From: Edaphochlamys debaryana
Taxonomy: Eukaryota > Chlorophyta > Chlorophyceae > Chlamydomonadales
Direction: 5' to 3'
Length of the DNA stretch: 64,000 nt
NCBI GenBank assembly: GCA_016858145.1
Contig: JAEHOE010000107.1
Span: 186,001-250,000 of the forward strand
The notes beneath the pieces are model-generated. The model saw only the letters and a list, made by a program, of their open reading frames with translations. It searched no databases and was not told where the DNA came from. Every line of letters begins with the position of its first letter. Position 1 is the first letter of the stretch. Below are positions 9,851 to 20,521 of the stretch, piece after piece. The translations under genes were made by a program, and so were the position numbers.

Positions 9851-12519
9851 CTACACCAAGCGCTTGCGGTGGCGGGGTGGCGGGCGCAGCTTGAACCCGG
9901 GGGGGAGGCGGCGCAGGTTGGTGAGCTCCCAGCTGTGGGGGAGCCTGTCGTGGCGGCTGGGGCCCAGTTTGGGGCGGGACTCGGGCCGACGCGCGGGCGT
10001 GGGCGTGGGCTTGGACGGAGCAGGGGAGGGCGAAGGGCGCAGGTCGGGCGAGGGAGAAGGCGAGGCTTCCGGAGTTGGGCTGGGCTCGCCAGGAGAGGGG
10101 GCGCCTGCGTGGAAAACAAGGAGGGGGGCAACGACGTGTGGGGTCAGTTGTGGCCGTAACGGTCAGGCTGCCTATCCCTCGTCTGCCCCTTGGACCACCT
10201 TCCTGCCATGCTCCACCACCCCTCCCTCCTCCTTCCTCTGGCCTTCCCTGCCTCTCCGCATTCCACCCTCCGCCCTTTTCCCTTCTCCCTGTCATTCCCC
10301 CCCAGGCTCACGTGGGAGGATGTCGAGGCCAATGAGTTTGAGCGTGATGTACCTGTGGGGCGTCTCGGCAGGGAACGTGTACTGCTGTACGAAGCCGCTC
10401 TGCTCCGGCTCACAGGTCCAGCCGTCGTCCACGTCACCGGCCAGCACGGCAGGGCTGCTGAGCATGCTGTCCGTGACGTCCAACGTGTCGTGCAATCTCT
10501 GCGCGGTCTTAAGATCTCCGACCACGCCCCATGAATTGTAGCGCTGCCACCCGGGCAGCACGCCGGTCGTATCGATGAAGCACATTGCAAAGACGCAATT
10601 CGGCGGCGGGTTATTTACGAGCACCGCGATGCTGTCACCGCCTTCGTAGTAGTACCGTACTGTCGTACCGTACTCCATGTAGATCTCCGAGAAGGCTGTG
10701 GCAACAAAGGTCTCCCGGCGGGCGTCGCCCTCCTGCATCCAGATTGTCACGGCCACGCCGAACGGCACTGTGGAAAGGGCGAGAGCACGGGGTGGGGGAC
10801 GTGGGGCAGGAGTGGGGATCGGTGGACAGAGAGCGGGGAGGTCCAGGACACAGGGGCGGTGGGATTCAGAATGGCCACATAACAGGGGCCCGAGGGCGGG
10901 CTTGGCGGAAAGTCTGGCGGTAAGGCGTACGGATACTGCCTGCTTGTGTGCGCCAGAGCATGCACGCTTTCGAGCTTGTGCAGGACGTACCGGAGTCTCT
11001 ACCCGGGCCCAAGGGCTCAGAGGGCGGGAAGGGAGGCGAGGCTGGAGGTGTAGGTGGACTGAGGGGCGGCTCCGCAGGGGGGTCCGCAAAGGGCTCCTCG
11101 GGAGGCCTGATGGGCCGATCCCCTGGCGCCTCCGTCGGGGGAGCATCGGTGCCTTCCTCCGGGGAGGTCTCCGCAGGAGGAGAGCGGCCTGTTGGGTCAG
11201 GGCGTGGCGGAAGGTGGGGCCACATGTTGAGGCGAGCGATGCACAGCGCCGATATTCGACAATCTGAGCCGAGAAGAGCTTCTTGTTCCCTGGCCCCAGT
11301 GCGTGACCCTGCGGCATGGTCAACGCGGTCAACCCCGGACCCCGCATGCCCGCCTTTCCCTCCCCCACCCACCGTTACGAATAGAAGACCGCGCACAATT
11401 GTCCTCAGAAAGTGCAAACCCAAACCCACTCACCCAGGCCGGGGATCGCCGCAAACACCGTGATACCGCTCTCGCCTCCCTCCGTCGAAATGGTCTCCAC
11501 CCAGCCGCCCTGGCTCATGTCGCATCGGGCTGCCTCAGCCAGCGCCGGCTGCTGCAGCTTGATCGCCAGAAGCGTGGGCTCGATCTGCTCCTCATAGAAT
11601 CCGAAATCCAGATCCGCCAACAGGCTGATGTACTTGAGATCCTGACGATCTGTCATGTGACCCATGGGATCTACGACGCAGATCGCCAGCTGGCCGAGGG
11701 GCACCCCGGTGAGGACCAGGCGGATGACGGACCCCCGGTGGAGCGAAAACTGTGCCTGGAAGGGGGGTGACTCGGCGAGGAGGCCCGTGCTCGACACCGT
11801 GGCGCGCATGTCAGACCCATCCTCGGGGGAGAAGGTCACGACCAGGTCGAAGGGGCCTGGGGGGAGCCGAGGGGGCAGCAGCCGAGAGCCGGCAGGCACG
11901 GGTTTGATCATGTGGCAACTACCGGTGTGCACAACGCATGTGTTGTGCATTCGGTTGTGCAGCTCTGGCCGACCGGAGTAAAAAGATGGGATTCAGATTT
12001 TGGTCAGTGGTGATTGCAAGTGGACGGTAGCCGCAAGGTTGGGGTTAGCCGAGCGTGTGGATTTGACTGGCAAGGCGCGCAAAGCCCTGTGGGTGCAGTC
12101 TAGATGCCGCTCGCCCGCTGCCTCCCGGGCTCTGCCCTTCTGCAAAATCCTTGCAGCCCGAACCCACCGCCAAGCGGAGCCTCTGCCAGGTCAAGGTGAG
12201 GAGGGTACACGTGCGCGGGTAGGGGAGGGAAATTGTGGGCGGCCCAACATGCCAGCCCGGGGCTCCCGGAGGGGTAAGCACGGGCGGGCGGCCGCCAGCA
12301 CGCCGAGTGCGTTATTGCATACCTTCCTGCGCCATGGCTAAGCCGAATGCCATCAGCAGGCCTGCAAGCGACGGGCGAGGTGCACGCGCATTGCGGAAGT
12401 TCGCCAAGGTTCAGCATTGTCCTTCCGGGTTCCACACCACCATGAGCATGTCTCTAATGTGCATTCTACAGTCAGGCGCAGGGCTTACCGGCTACGACCA
12501 GCTGTGCGGCTCGTCGCAT
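9851..12519 (-). CDS. Secreted two-domain protein with Pro-rich linkers
   Basis: Six exons in transcript order: 12519-12489, 12361-12323, 11856-11434, 11188-10991, 10767-10312, 10104-9851, giving 466 aa. All five introns are phase 1. Exons 1 and 2 together encode a signal peptide (MRRAAQLVVAGLLMAFGLA, cut near AMAQEG), which explains why neither exon looks coding alone. Exon 3 encodes a beta-rich domain (about 24-164). Exon 4 is a linker rich in Pro, Glu and Ser. Exon 5 encodes a second domain (about 231-382), a distant copy of the first: each starts PFxxxVT, has a GxxIR or GDSI strand, and a CxxD segment. The tail is rich in Ser-Pro and Arg. No family is recognised. It stands 1.6 kb upstream of the three-module secreted gene and shares its architecture of phase-1 exons and Pro linkers. 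It is probably extracellular. Confidence 0.75.
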
Positions 12520-12766
12520 TTCTGCCGCGGCAATGCCCGCCTGCGCGAGGCGTCGCCGTTAGCCCGAGCTATGGGCCCCCTAAGTACGCCCTGTTCTGTG
12601 CTAATACTTTTTACCGCTGTGACTGGAGACTCATGAATGAGATGGGGGTACGCAGGCGACCTGACCGACAACGGGCTGTCGGGCTGTCGCCACGCTGTGG
12701 CGCTAGCCGTCAACCCTGTAAGCAGAGCTCAAGTCGCGGTTGCCGGTCGATGCGAGTCGGGCACGG

Positions 12767-12980
12767 CTACGACACGGTGTGACCGACCCCGTGTCACACC
12801 TTCCAACCCCGGGCCCCAACGCCCGCAGTCTGATTCGCGCCTGCTGCATGCCGCAGATGTCTTCGGGTTCATGAGCATAGCGATGAATCCAGGAGTCGGT
12901 CTACTCCTTAAATGCCAACCAGACAGCAGACCACCATATGAGGGAGATCCTGGGGGCCCTAGCCCCGAACCCCGCCGCCC
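12767..12980 (+). repeat. Direct repeat, copy 1 (~214 bp)
   Basis: This copy shares CTACGACACGGTGTGACC, CCAACGCCCGCAGTCTG, GCCGCAGATGTCTTCGG and ATGAATCCAGGAGTCGG with 15667-15880, in the same order and orientation. It begins with a hairpin-capable inverted repeat, GGTGTGAC and GTCACACC. The copies are clearly related but have diverged by substitutions and small indels. Confidence 0.85.
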
Positions 12981-13645
12981 GGCCCTTGGTGGGGCAGTCA
13001 GCACACACGCGCTGCTGGACCCGCAGGGACCCACTTCGCTTCGTTGTTTTCTTCTACACGCACAAGTGCTAGGTTCGGAGCTGGAGCTGCTCTGCATAAC
13101 GGGGAGCAGCACGGATGCAGTGGCACGTGCCAGAGCCCTCCTTTTACACTGGCAGTCGACTTCTCCAGGCAAAGGCATGGCAGAGGGCACAGGGGAAAGG
13201 ACCCAGGGAGAGAGTCAAAGTCCCCCCTCCCTTCACGCAGCCCTGCGCTGCCGCTTCGTGGTCAGCGCCAGCGACTGTTCCCACACGCGGCACAACCTCA
13301 TTTCAGCATCAATGACCCTATGTGAAGCTGCAGCCGGGGCGCGGGCCGGGCCCGACCTCATGCATCGCCGTAACTACGACAGGGTACCGCCCACCTTCGC
13401 CCAGTTACACTCTGCACAAACACTCTCAACCTGTCCCAACGACCGCTAGGCAGCAAACCGGTATTCACGACTGCCGTCGGCATACCTTCCATGTCCACAG
13501 CAGCGGCCCGCACCGCCTGTCCTTCCCTGCTCAAACCAACCCTGCGTGCCCTGCAAATACGTGCACTGCACTCTCCACCATTTTGCATAGCCATAAGTCG
13601 CCCCCAAGACTAGGGGATGACTAGGCAACGAACGCCGCAAAGCGT

Positions 13646-13894
13646 TCAGTCATCGCCGCCGCCACCGCCGCCGCCACCGTCATCGCCACCGCCATCGCCG
13701 CCGCCACCGCCACCGTCCCCCCCTCCGTCCCCGCCGCCGCTCCCACCGCTATCGCCACCGTTGTCCACCTCCTCCGGCTCGTCCGGCCCCAGGTCAGGAT
13801 TGACCTCGACGGCTGGGTCGAGAGAGATGCCCTCATCCATCTCCTCGCGTATCTGCTCGCTTACTTCCGCAAGTTCCAGAGGTGGGTGAGCCAT
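13646..13894 (-). CDS. Doubtful Gly/Asp-rich small ORF or terminal exon
   Basis: An 82-codon frame starts with ATG at 13894. It begins MAHPPLELAEVSEQIREEMD, continues with acidic sequence (DLGPDEPEEVDNG) and ends in a glycine-aspartate run and TGA. A CTCAG acceptor lies just upstream of the ATG, so this could be a last exon rather than a small gene. A TATA box at 14841-14850 on the same strand could serve it, but no connecting exons were found. The opposite strand reads as a Ser-Pro run, so strand is not certain. No function is proposed. Confidence 0.3.
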   Translation of the reverse strand: MAHPPLELAEVSEQIREEMDEGISLDPAVEVNPDLGPDEPEEVDNGGDSGGSGGGDGGGDGGGGGGDGGGDDGGGGGGGGDD

Positions 13895-14840
13895 TGGACC
13901 TGAGCAGGCAGGGTGTCAACGCACGGAGGGCAGGCAGACACTCATGAAGGCAGCAAGAGCAGCAATGCATAGCCAAGATTCAACAAGCGCTAGCGCTGCC
14001 CCCCTGCAGCGCGGCAATGGATGACTTCAGTACAGCAACCGTGTGTTCGGGCACACGCCATGAACAATCTTCTGGCTGCAGGTCGAGAGGTAGCCCGTAC
14101 ATGGACGTCTACGCTTGCAGCTAGGTCTCTCTCTGCCGGGCAGCGATCCCAACACGCCCAGCAAGCCAATGGCTCGCATGGCCGGATGCATCCCCCAGCG
14201 CCCCCGCACTCAGAGCATGCAGACGCATGGCCATGCTCATGTAGCTCATGTGCGCTTTGCGCGGGCACAGGTTTCGCGCGACACCCAGGTAGACTTTGCT
14301 ACAAGCTGCGGTGCCCGTGCCGAATAGGCAAGAAGGCCGCGCAAATGCATGGCGGGGGCGGGAGGATTGCCATACGTGCTGAAGCGACTGAGGGGACATG
14401 CTGGCGGAGCCGAAGCCCAACCCCCTCCGCCCCACACGCCCCGGTGGCCTTCAGCTCTCGCATACTCTGCCGCCCCAGTTTTTATTGATTTTTACTCCTC
14501 TGATGAAGAATCGCTCCTCGGGCTGGATGGGCGCGAGCCCTATGGTAGTGGGGTCCCGTGCTACGCCCTACGCCACACCACAACCAAGCGCTTGCTTGTT
14601 GATGTTCTTCTACCCGTGCTACGCCCCGTGTTCCGACCCCCCCATCCCCGTACCACGAGGCCCGCCGTGTATCAACCCCCTGCCATACACGACCCGTACC
14701 ACAACCGCCCTCGAGGATGTGCGGTCCCAACATGTCAAGTGCGCTCCGGCGGGTCGATCAGTTTTGGGGGGCTAACCGCAAATACAGACCGACAACTAAC
14801 GCAAGCAAGGTGGAGCGCCGACACGGCGACGCGCAAGCTC

Positions 14841-14850
14841 CTTTTATAAG
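14841..14850 (-). promoter_or_regulatory. TATA box TTATAAAAG
   Basis: Read on the minus strand the sequence is CTTATAAAAG, a strong TATA match that stands out in GC-rich surroundings. It would start transcription near 14815 towards lower coordinates. The only candidate target is the doubtful ORF ending at 13646. Confidence 0.4.
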
Positions 14851-15666
14851 GTAGGCACGCGCTGCTTAGTATGCATGCATAGCATGGTCGGGTGATGAGC
14901 GGGAGCCCGTGGACATGCCCTATGCGCGCACTGGCGGATGTGGCTATGCGCAGCAGCTGCCTACCTGGTGATGACGACCGTGGGGACGACGGTGGCGAGG
15001 AGCCCAAGTAGCCCAAGCGAGCGACCCTGCAAGTAAGCGCGACATTTGCAACGCTTCACGGCGGGCGGAGAGGACAAGGACACGCGCTCGACCTCAAGTT
15101 GTATGCCGAAACTCGAGTGGCAGGGCTCACCTGGTGCGAGGGCCCGCAAGACGGGCGCGCGAGGTAGCTAGGCGGTCCGTCCCTCGTGACGCGCACTGGG
15201 TGGATGCGCAGCAGCAGTGAGCGCCTAGAGCAGCAGTGGAGGGGCACAAATTATGTGTTAAATGTTGTGCACTTCGACGCTTTAAGTCGGGCCTCGAGGG
15301 CCTACGACGTCCTGCAGGACGCGGATTGGGTGGGCCAGCTGGCTGGGCCCGAGGCCAGCCCGAGGCAGGCCCGCGGCAGGCTCGAGGCGGGCCTTTCGTA
15401 GCCGCGGGTCCCGGCGCGCATACTCTACCACAAGCCTCGTCGCGACGACACAGCCGTGCAGCAGGAAAGTGCCGAGCGGAGCAAACGCATCGTGGTTAGC
15501 ATGGGTGGCTTCGGGGGCCCAGGGGCTGAAGGATGGATGGCTCAGGCCCGAAGAACATGCCGATCGACAGACCAACTACCCAACCGCGAGGTGTCACATA
15601 TATAGCGCTACATGTCTGCAATGTTATTGAATCGATGCGACTCCGGCATCCGCCCCAGTGTCATTC

Positions 15667-15880
15667 CTACGACACGGTGTGACCCCGTGTCACACCTTCC
15701 AACCCCCGGCCCCAACGCCCGCAGTCTGGCTCGCGCCTGCTGCCCGCCGCAGATGTCTTCGGAAGTTCGGATCCGTAACCGTGGCAATGAATCCAGGAGT
15801 CGGCCTTCTCCTTACACGCCAAACAGACATCAGGCCACCAATTGAGAGAGATCATCGGAGCCCTTACCCCGCCGCCCTCC
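15667..15880 (+). repeat. Direct repeat, copy 2 (~214 bp)
   Basis: Second copy of the repeat at 12767-12980, same orientation, 2.9 kb downstream. The initial hairpin has a shorter loop here: GGTGTGAC, then CCC, then the GTGTCACACC arm. Similarity fades near CCCCGCCGCCC in both copies. Confidence 0.85.
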
Positions 15881-16065
15881 CCTTTGCAGCGCTCCATTCC
15901 ATTCCTTCCTTCACGCCACGGCGCTTCCCAAGCGTCCCGCACACTGCCCAGCAGCAGGCCCCGAGCAGCCCCACCGCCTCCGGCTGCACACGCTTGCCGG
16001 CATGTCCATACAACGCAGCCATTTGCCCAGTACTACGGACGTGAGACTTCCACCAGCCGTCGGGC

Positions 16066-16070
16066 TTACA
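16066..16070 (-). terminator. Poly(A) signal TGTAA (minus strand)
   Basis: TTACA on the plus strand gives TGTAA on the minus strand, 280 nt after the stop of the glycosyltransferase gene at 16350. The distance fits the 3' UTR length usual in volvocine genes. Confidence 0.55.
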
Positions 16071-16349
16071 GACGGCTCGGCCACAGCTCCTTCGTGGTTG
16101 GGTCAGGTCAGCGATGGGGGCGCGGGTCCCACCAGGCCTAATAATACGGTAGCTCTGACACATGCCCCGGATCAAGCCACACGCCCCAGCCACCACGTGC
16201 CAGCCCAGCACGCTCCGCAAACCCCGCACGTCTTCCCTCTGGCCAACTCATCACAGCTGCATCTCATGCCCCACCCCACGCTCGCCCTGGATCACGCTCG
16301 CCAGCCCAACACGCACCAGCCCAGCACGCTCCGCACACCCCGCACGCCC

Positions 16350-19300
16350 TCACGCCCCGGGCGCGGCCGAGACCTTCTTGGCGGCAGCTTCCATCAGCTC
16401 CGCCGCCGCCTTGGCCTGCTCGGCCGTGGCCTCGTACGGCAGATCCAGGTGCACGCTGACGGAACTGGATTCGAGGAAGGCCATGCACTGCGCATCGCAC
16501 GGCTCGGGCGCGTCCGCGCGGCGGGTGCGCGTGGAGGGCGGCGGACCCATGATCTCATCCAGTGTGGGGCTGTCTCCCGGGATGTAGTGGGCACCGGGGC
16601 GCAGGGTCTGGGGCAGCGCGCGGCCCTGTGGGGGTTACGGGTGGGGGCACGGCCGAGTGCGGGGTGCGGGGGAGCAGGAGCAGGTTTGAGCGGAGCGTGC
16701 AGGCCGATGCGGAGGAAGGCTCGGAAGCCAGTACTCCTTCCAGACACACCAGACAGCACCCGGTCGCGGCAATACCGTCCCAATAAGAACGAATTGACCG
16801 CAACCGCGACGCAAGCGGGCCGCACACGGGCTGATGTCACCACCCACCGCCTTGACCGCTGCCTCCCGGTCCACTGCCGCCTTCTTGGCCGCCTCCGCGA
16901 GAGCCACGGAGGCGGTCTTGGTGGCCTCCAGCTGGGCTGCGGGCGGACAGCGGGGGAGGGGGCGGGAACAACGGGGAAAGAGGATAGGGGGTGGGGGGGT
17001 CTGTTGCGGAGGAAGTGGGGAGGGGTGGGTTGCCATGGCGAAGGGGACGCGAGGCGCGAGGGCCGAGGAGGAGACAGCTGAGGCTGACGGAGGTAGGGGT
17101 TTGGCGGGCTGCAGTCGCGGCCTCGCCTCGCCAGCCACGAGAGCCACAGACCCGCCCGCGTCCCGGTGGTGGTGCCCAAGTGCTCAAGCACCCGCCAAGC
17201 CCTTCGGCCCACCCCACCTGCATACGCCGGGCCCATGACCTCCTCCACCTTGGGACCGAACACCATCTGTGCAGGCGGGTGGGGGCAGGGGCTTCTGAGC
17301 GCCGGGGGCCACGCGGAGGGATGGAGCTGGGCCTGCTTTGCTCCGGCCTTGGCCACCTGCCGGTATCAGCATATCTTGAACCTGCTTTCTCGTCGCATTG
17401 CCCCGGCCGTCCCTCCAGTCCCTCCCTCGAGTCCATCCCCCCCCCCTCGCTCACCGGCCGCGCCAGGGGGTTGCCGAAGATGACAAATCGGTCGGCGAAG
17501 GGGTCCCGCGTCAGGCGGTTGGCCATGCCCGCCGCCACGTGACTAATAATGACGCCGCTGCGCCACATGCAGCGCCCGATGGCCCGCTCGCCCGTGGTGG
17601 GCTGCGTGTCACGGACGCACCCGACCCAGCGCTCCTGGGGGCGGACGGGCCGGAGGGCGTTGAGGGAGGTCAGGGTCAGGGAAGGATGCGGCAACTCGTG
17701 GGTTCCCCTGGTCTCTCATCTCCCCTCCTCTTCCTCCTGCCCTCCCCTCTCCCCTTGCCCTCTCCCCCGCCTCTGCCCCCGCCCCTCCCCGGCCCTCCAC
17801 CCGCACCTTATCCAGGTAGCGCAGCAGCCAGCGCCCCCTCCGCCCCTCACCTCACCTTTCCCCTGCCCCCCCGACCCCTCTATCCCCAACCCCCTACCTC
17901 CCCCTCCCCACCTTGTCCAGGTAGTGCAGCAGCGCCGCCGACATGGCCAGCCCCGCACCGCCCGCGGGCCACGAGAAGTGGCACCGGTCCACCGCCCCCA
18001 GGAACCGCTTGGTGCCGCACACGGGCCCGCCCGCCAGGCCCATGCACAGATCGAAGCGGAACTCGCAGCCCTTGGCGGGGCGGCACACGGGGCAGGCGGG
18101 CTGCGGCACGCGCGGGGGCTTGCGCCGACCCATAAGGTCGGTTAGGTTGTAGTGGCATGGCAGGCACGTGGCGGGCGCACGTGACGGCGACATGATCTTT
18201 ATGCCGTTGAAATCGACCAGGTGGTCGCTCGCCGCAACGGCGGCGCCGGCGTTGAACGGGGACAGAAGTTTGACCGCCGCGGACGGGATCCAGAGCGTGT
18301 CGTCACGAGCCACCAGCATCCACTTGTACGGCAGCGGCGGGCCGCGGGACTTCTTGCCAGCCGGTGGTGGCGGCGGGGATGACGCCGCCGCGCCGCCGGC
18401 CGCGCTGGCGGCGGCGGCCGCCGCCAGCTTTACTAATACCTCGTGGGCCATGACGGGCGCCATGGCGTGCCGTGGGCCAAGCACGTGCAGCGGGTGCGTG
18501 ATCTTGATCGGGTCTGACCCGTACACGCCGCCCATGAAGGACCCGGCTCCGTCCGAGTTAGCCCACGAGATGTACGACTCGTTGTGCGGCCCCGTCAGAC
18601 CGCCGTACATCTCGTTGAGGCGGGCGGCCTCGGTGCCGTTCTCTACCACAATGAAGGTGCGGACGCCACGTCTGCGCAGATAAACGCGGTACATAGCCCA
18701 GGGGCGAGCGTCGGCACTCGGCACCTGAGTCAGCTTGGCGGAGGCGGGCATGGTGGATGCGGGCATGCATGGATGGTCCCGATAAGCATACCCTGCATCC
18801 CTGCTTAGGTCAAGCGACTAAAGGCCCGGCCCGTGCGAAGGAGCCATCCCAAGAGGACCCGTCCCATTGGCCGCGAGTGCCATGCACGCTAGCTCCCAGC
18901 AACCGTGTCAGCGACAGGGAGGCAGTCATGCGGTTAACGCACGGCGCGGTTTAAGCCCTTTGCAATGGCCCTCGGCACTGTGCCTCAGCAGCCGCTCGCT
19001 GCAGGGAAACCTCAGGCCCCGGGCTTTGGAGCCTCCGCTGGAGGAGCCCTTCACGTTCTCAGCGCTGCCCTGCGGCCTCTAACCCCATATTATGCTCGCT
19101 TGCCACCCGGGCCCCCACCCCCGCCCTGCGACTATCGCCCTGGAGGCGAAGGCCCATGCCTCCCCAGGCGCGTGAGGCGGATGGGTACGTGTACGGGCTG
19201 CCAAGGGGCCGCCGCAACGCCGGCAGCTGCACTCTAGCCCACACGGTGGGTGCCAAGATCAGCTGACAGATCATTAGCGGGTTCTGGTTGTTTGCGCACT

Positions 19301-19724
19301 CCTGCCTGCCCTATTCCTGGGTTGCTGTGTATGCAGTGTGTTCATCCCCAATGGCGCCACAAACATCCCCAGGCGCTGGAGCAGAAAGGGCTCGGCTCCT
19401 TCCGCCCGTGACGCTGGGGTTCCCTACCTCGCACACATCCCACCTTGCGGGGCGCGTGGCGTGCACCAGGGGCAGCCTGCTAACGAACGTCGGCACGATG
19501 ATGACCAGGTCCTCCACACCGAGGGGCTTGGAAGACGCATCCACCGGGTCCCCTGAGACGTAAGAGCGCCCCTTCACCAGGGGCATCTCCACCCCCGGTA
19601 CGGACTCTTCCGCGTCCCCCTCCTCCAAGCTAGCAGAGAGCGCTTCGCCGGCTGCAGCATCGCTAACCGCGAGGCCGCCCTGGGCAGCCACGCCTAGGAG
19701 CAATAGTAGCGCAAGTTTGTTCAT
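16350..19724 (-). CDS. Fringe-like glycosyltransferase (DUF604/GT31-like)
   Basis: Six exons in transcript order: 19724-19428, 18724-17912, 17634-17455, 17266-17218, 16936-16848, 16625-16350, giving 567 aa. Residues 1-20 are a hydrophobic signal sequence (MNKLALLLLLGVAAQGGLA), consistent with secretory-pathway entry. The donor-binding region is KWMLVARDDTLW around residue 239, the place of the DxD/DDD motif that binds nucleotide-sugar and metal in Fringe enzymes; here it reads R-D-D. CHFSWPAGGAGLAMS downstream matches the GGAG-loop region of the family. A Cys-rich CLPC, CPVC segment lies between them. An Ala/Pro-rich insertion of ~30 residues precedes the R-D-D motif. After the domain come a short helical stretch and a C-terminal extension. 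Family assignment rests on these motifs. A Golgi role in glycan building is inferred; sugar and acceptor are unknown. A further small exon in the 700-bp first intron cannot be excluded. Confidence 0.75.
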
Positions 19725-20521
19725 CTCAAGTCGCGCAATTCAGCTACCTCGTTTGCTCAGAGCTGGCCGCATCGCGGATTCAAGTCATCGCAACAGTATG
19801 GAGGCAGATACAGCAGTGTCACGGAGTGAAGAGCGCATATGTGATCATCTGGAACAACTATGATCGGCCGGCCTTGACGCAGTTGGGCGACTTGGGCCAG
19901 TTGGCTCGTGTGCGGCAGCAGCAGCGTGCCGGCAGCTTTCTGTCCTTTGCCCAGGTGTGGATTTCTTGATCAATCGTGTACAACTGGGAGCGACTACAAG
20001 TGGCTGGGGTTTGCGAGATGCAGCAACACCGGCTGTTCACGAGCGGGGTCCCGCTGCCCTGCTGTGCCCTCGCACGGCTTTCCCCGCCCCTGCCCGCCAC
20101 CTGCGGCCCCTGCGCCCCCCTGCTCTCCCGTACCCCAAGCCACCTTCGTTTTGTTCAACAAAGGAATTCCCCCAGTTGCCAATTAGTGGATAACTAGCAG
20201 AAGACGAGAAAAGGAATAGATGTGAGCCCTTGCCCTCGCGGCAAGAAGCAGTGGACGACCTGCAAGACACTGGACTCCCTTGGCCCGGGGGTTGGTACTT
20301 GGTAGCTGCAGGGTGGTGAGCGTATGCCCCCTGTTAGTCCGGCTCCAACCGGTGGGAGGGCCGGGGTAGGCACTGGGGCTAAACCCCCCCATGCCGCCCA
20401 TGCCGTCCTCAGCCCCCGTCGGCCCCCGGCCCGGGCTGAAATCCAGCAGCCGCGGTCGCCCATGGTCAATGCTCCCATTCTGATGGTCAATGCCTTCGCC
20501 CCGCACATATAGCTTGGTAGC
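19725..20521. other. Shared upstream region of two divergent genes
   Basis: The glycosyltransferase (start 19724, minus) and the F-box-like gene (start 20522, plus) diverge from this 797-bp interval, which should hold both promoters. No convincing TATA box is seen. CATATAG at about 20506 lies only ~15 bp before the plus-strand ATG, too close to act as one. No other gene is visible. Confidence 0.5.

Larger units (their letters stand above)
12981..15666. other. Gene-poor region between the direct repeats
   Basis: Apart from the doubtful ORF at 13646-13894 and the TATA box at 14841-14850, I see nothing with coding character. Short open frames on both strands lack splice support and protein-like composition. 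The region is bounded by two direct repeats, so part of it may be the interior of a non-autonomous element. Confidence 0.4.

Noticed and set aside
12637..13449. A 270-codon plus-strand frame
   Set aside because: It runs straight through the direct repeat at 12767-12980 and has no protein-like motif.
20503..20513. CATATAG as TATA box of the F-box-like gene
   Set aside because: It lies only ~15 bp before the ATG, too close for a transcription start in between.
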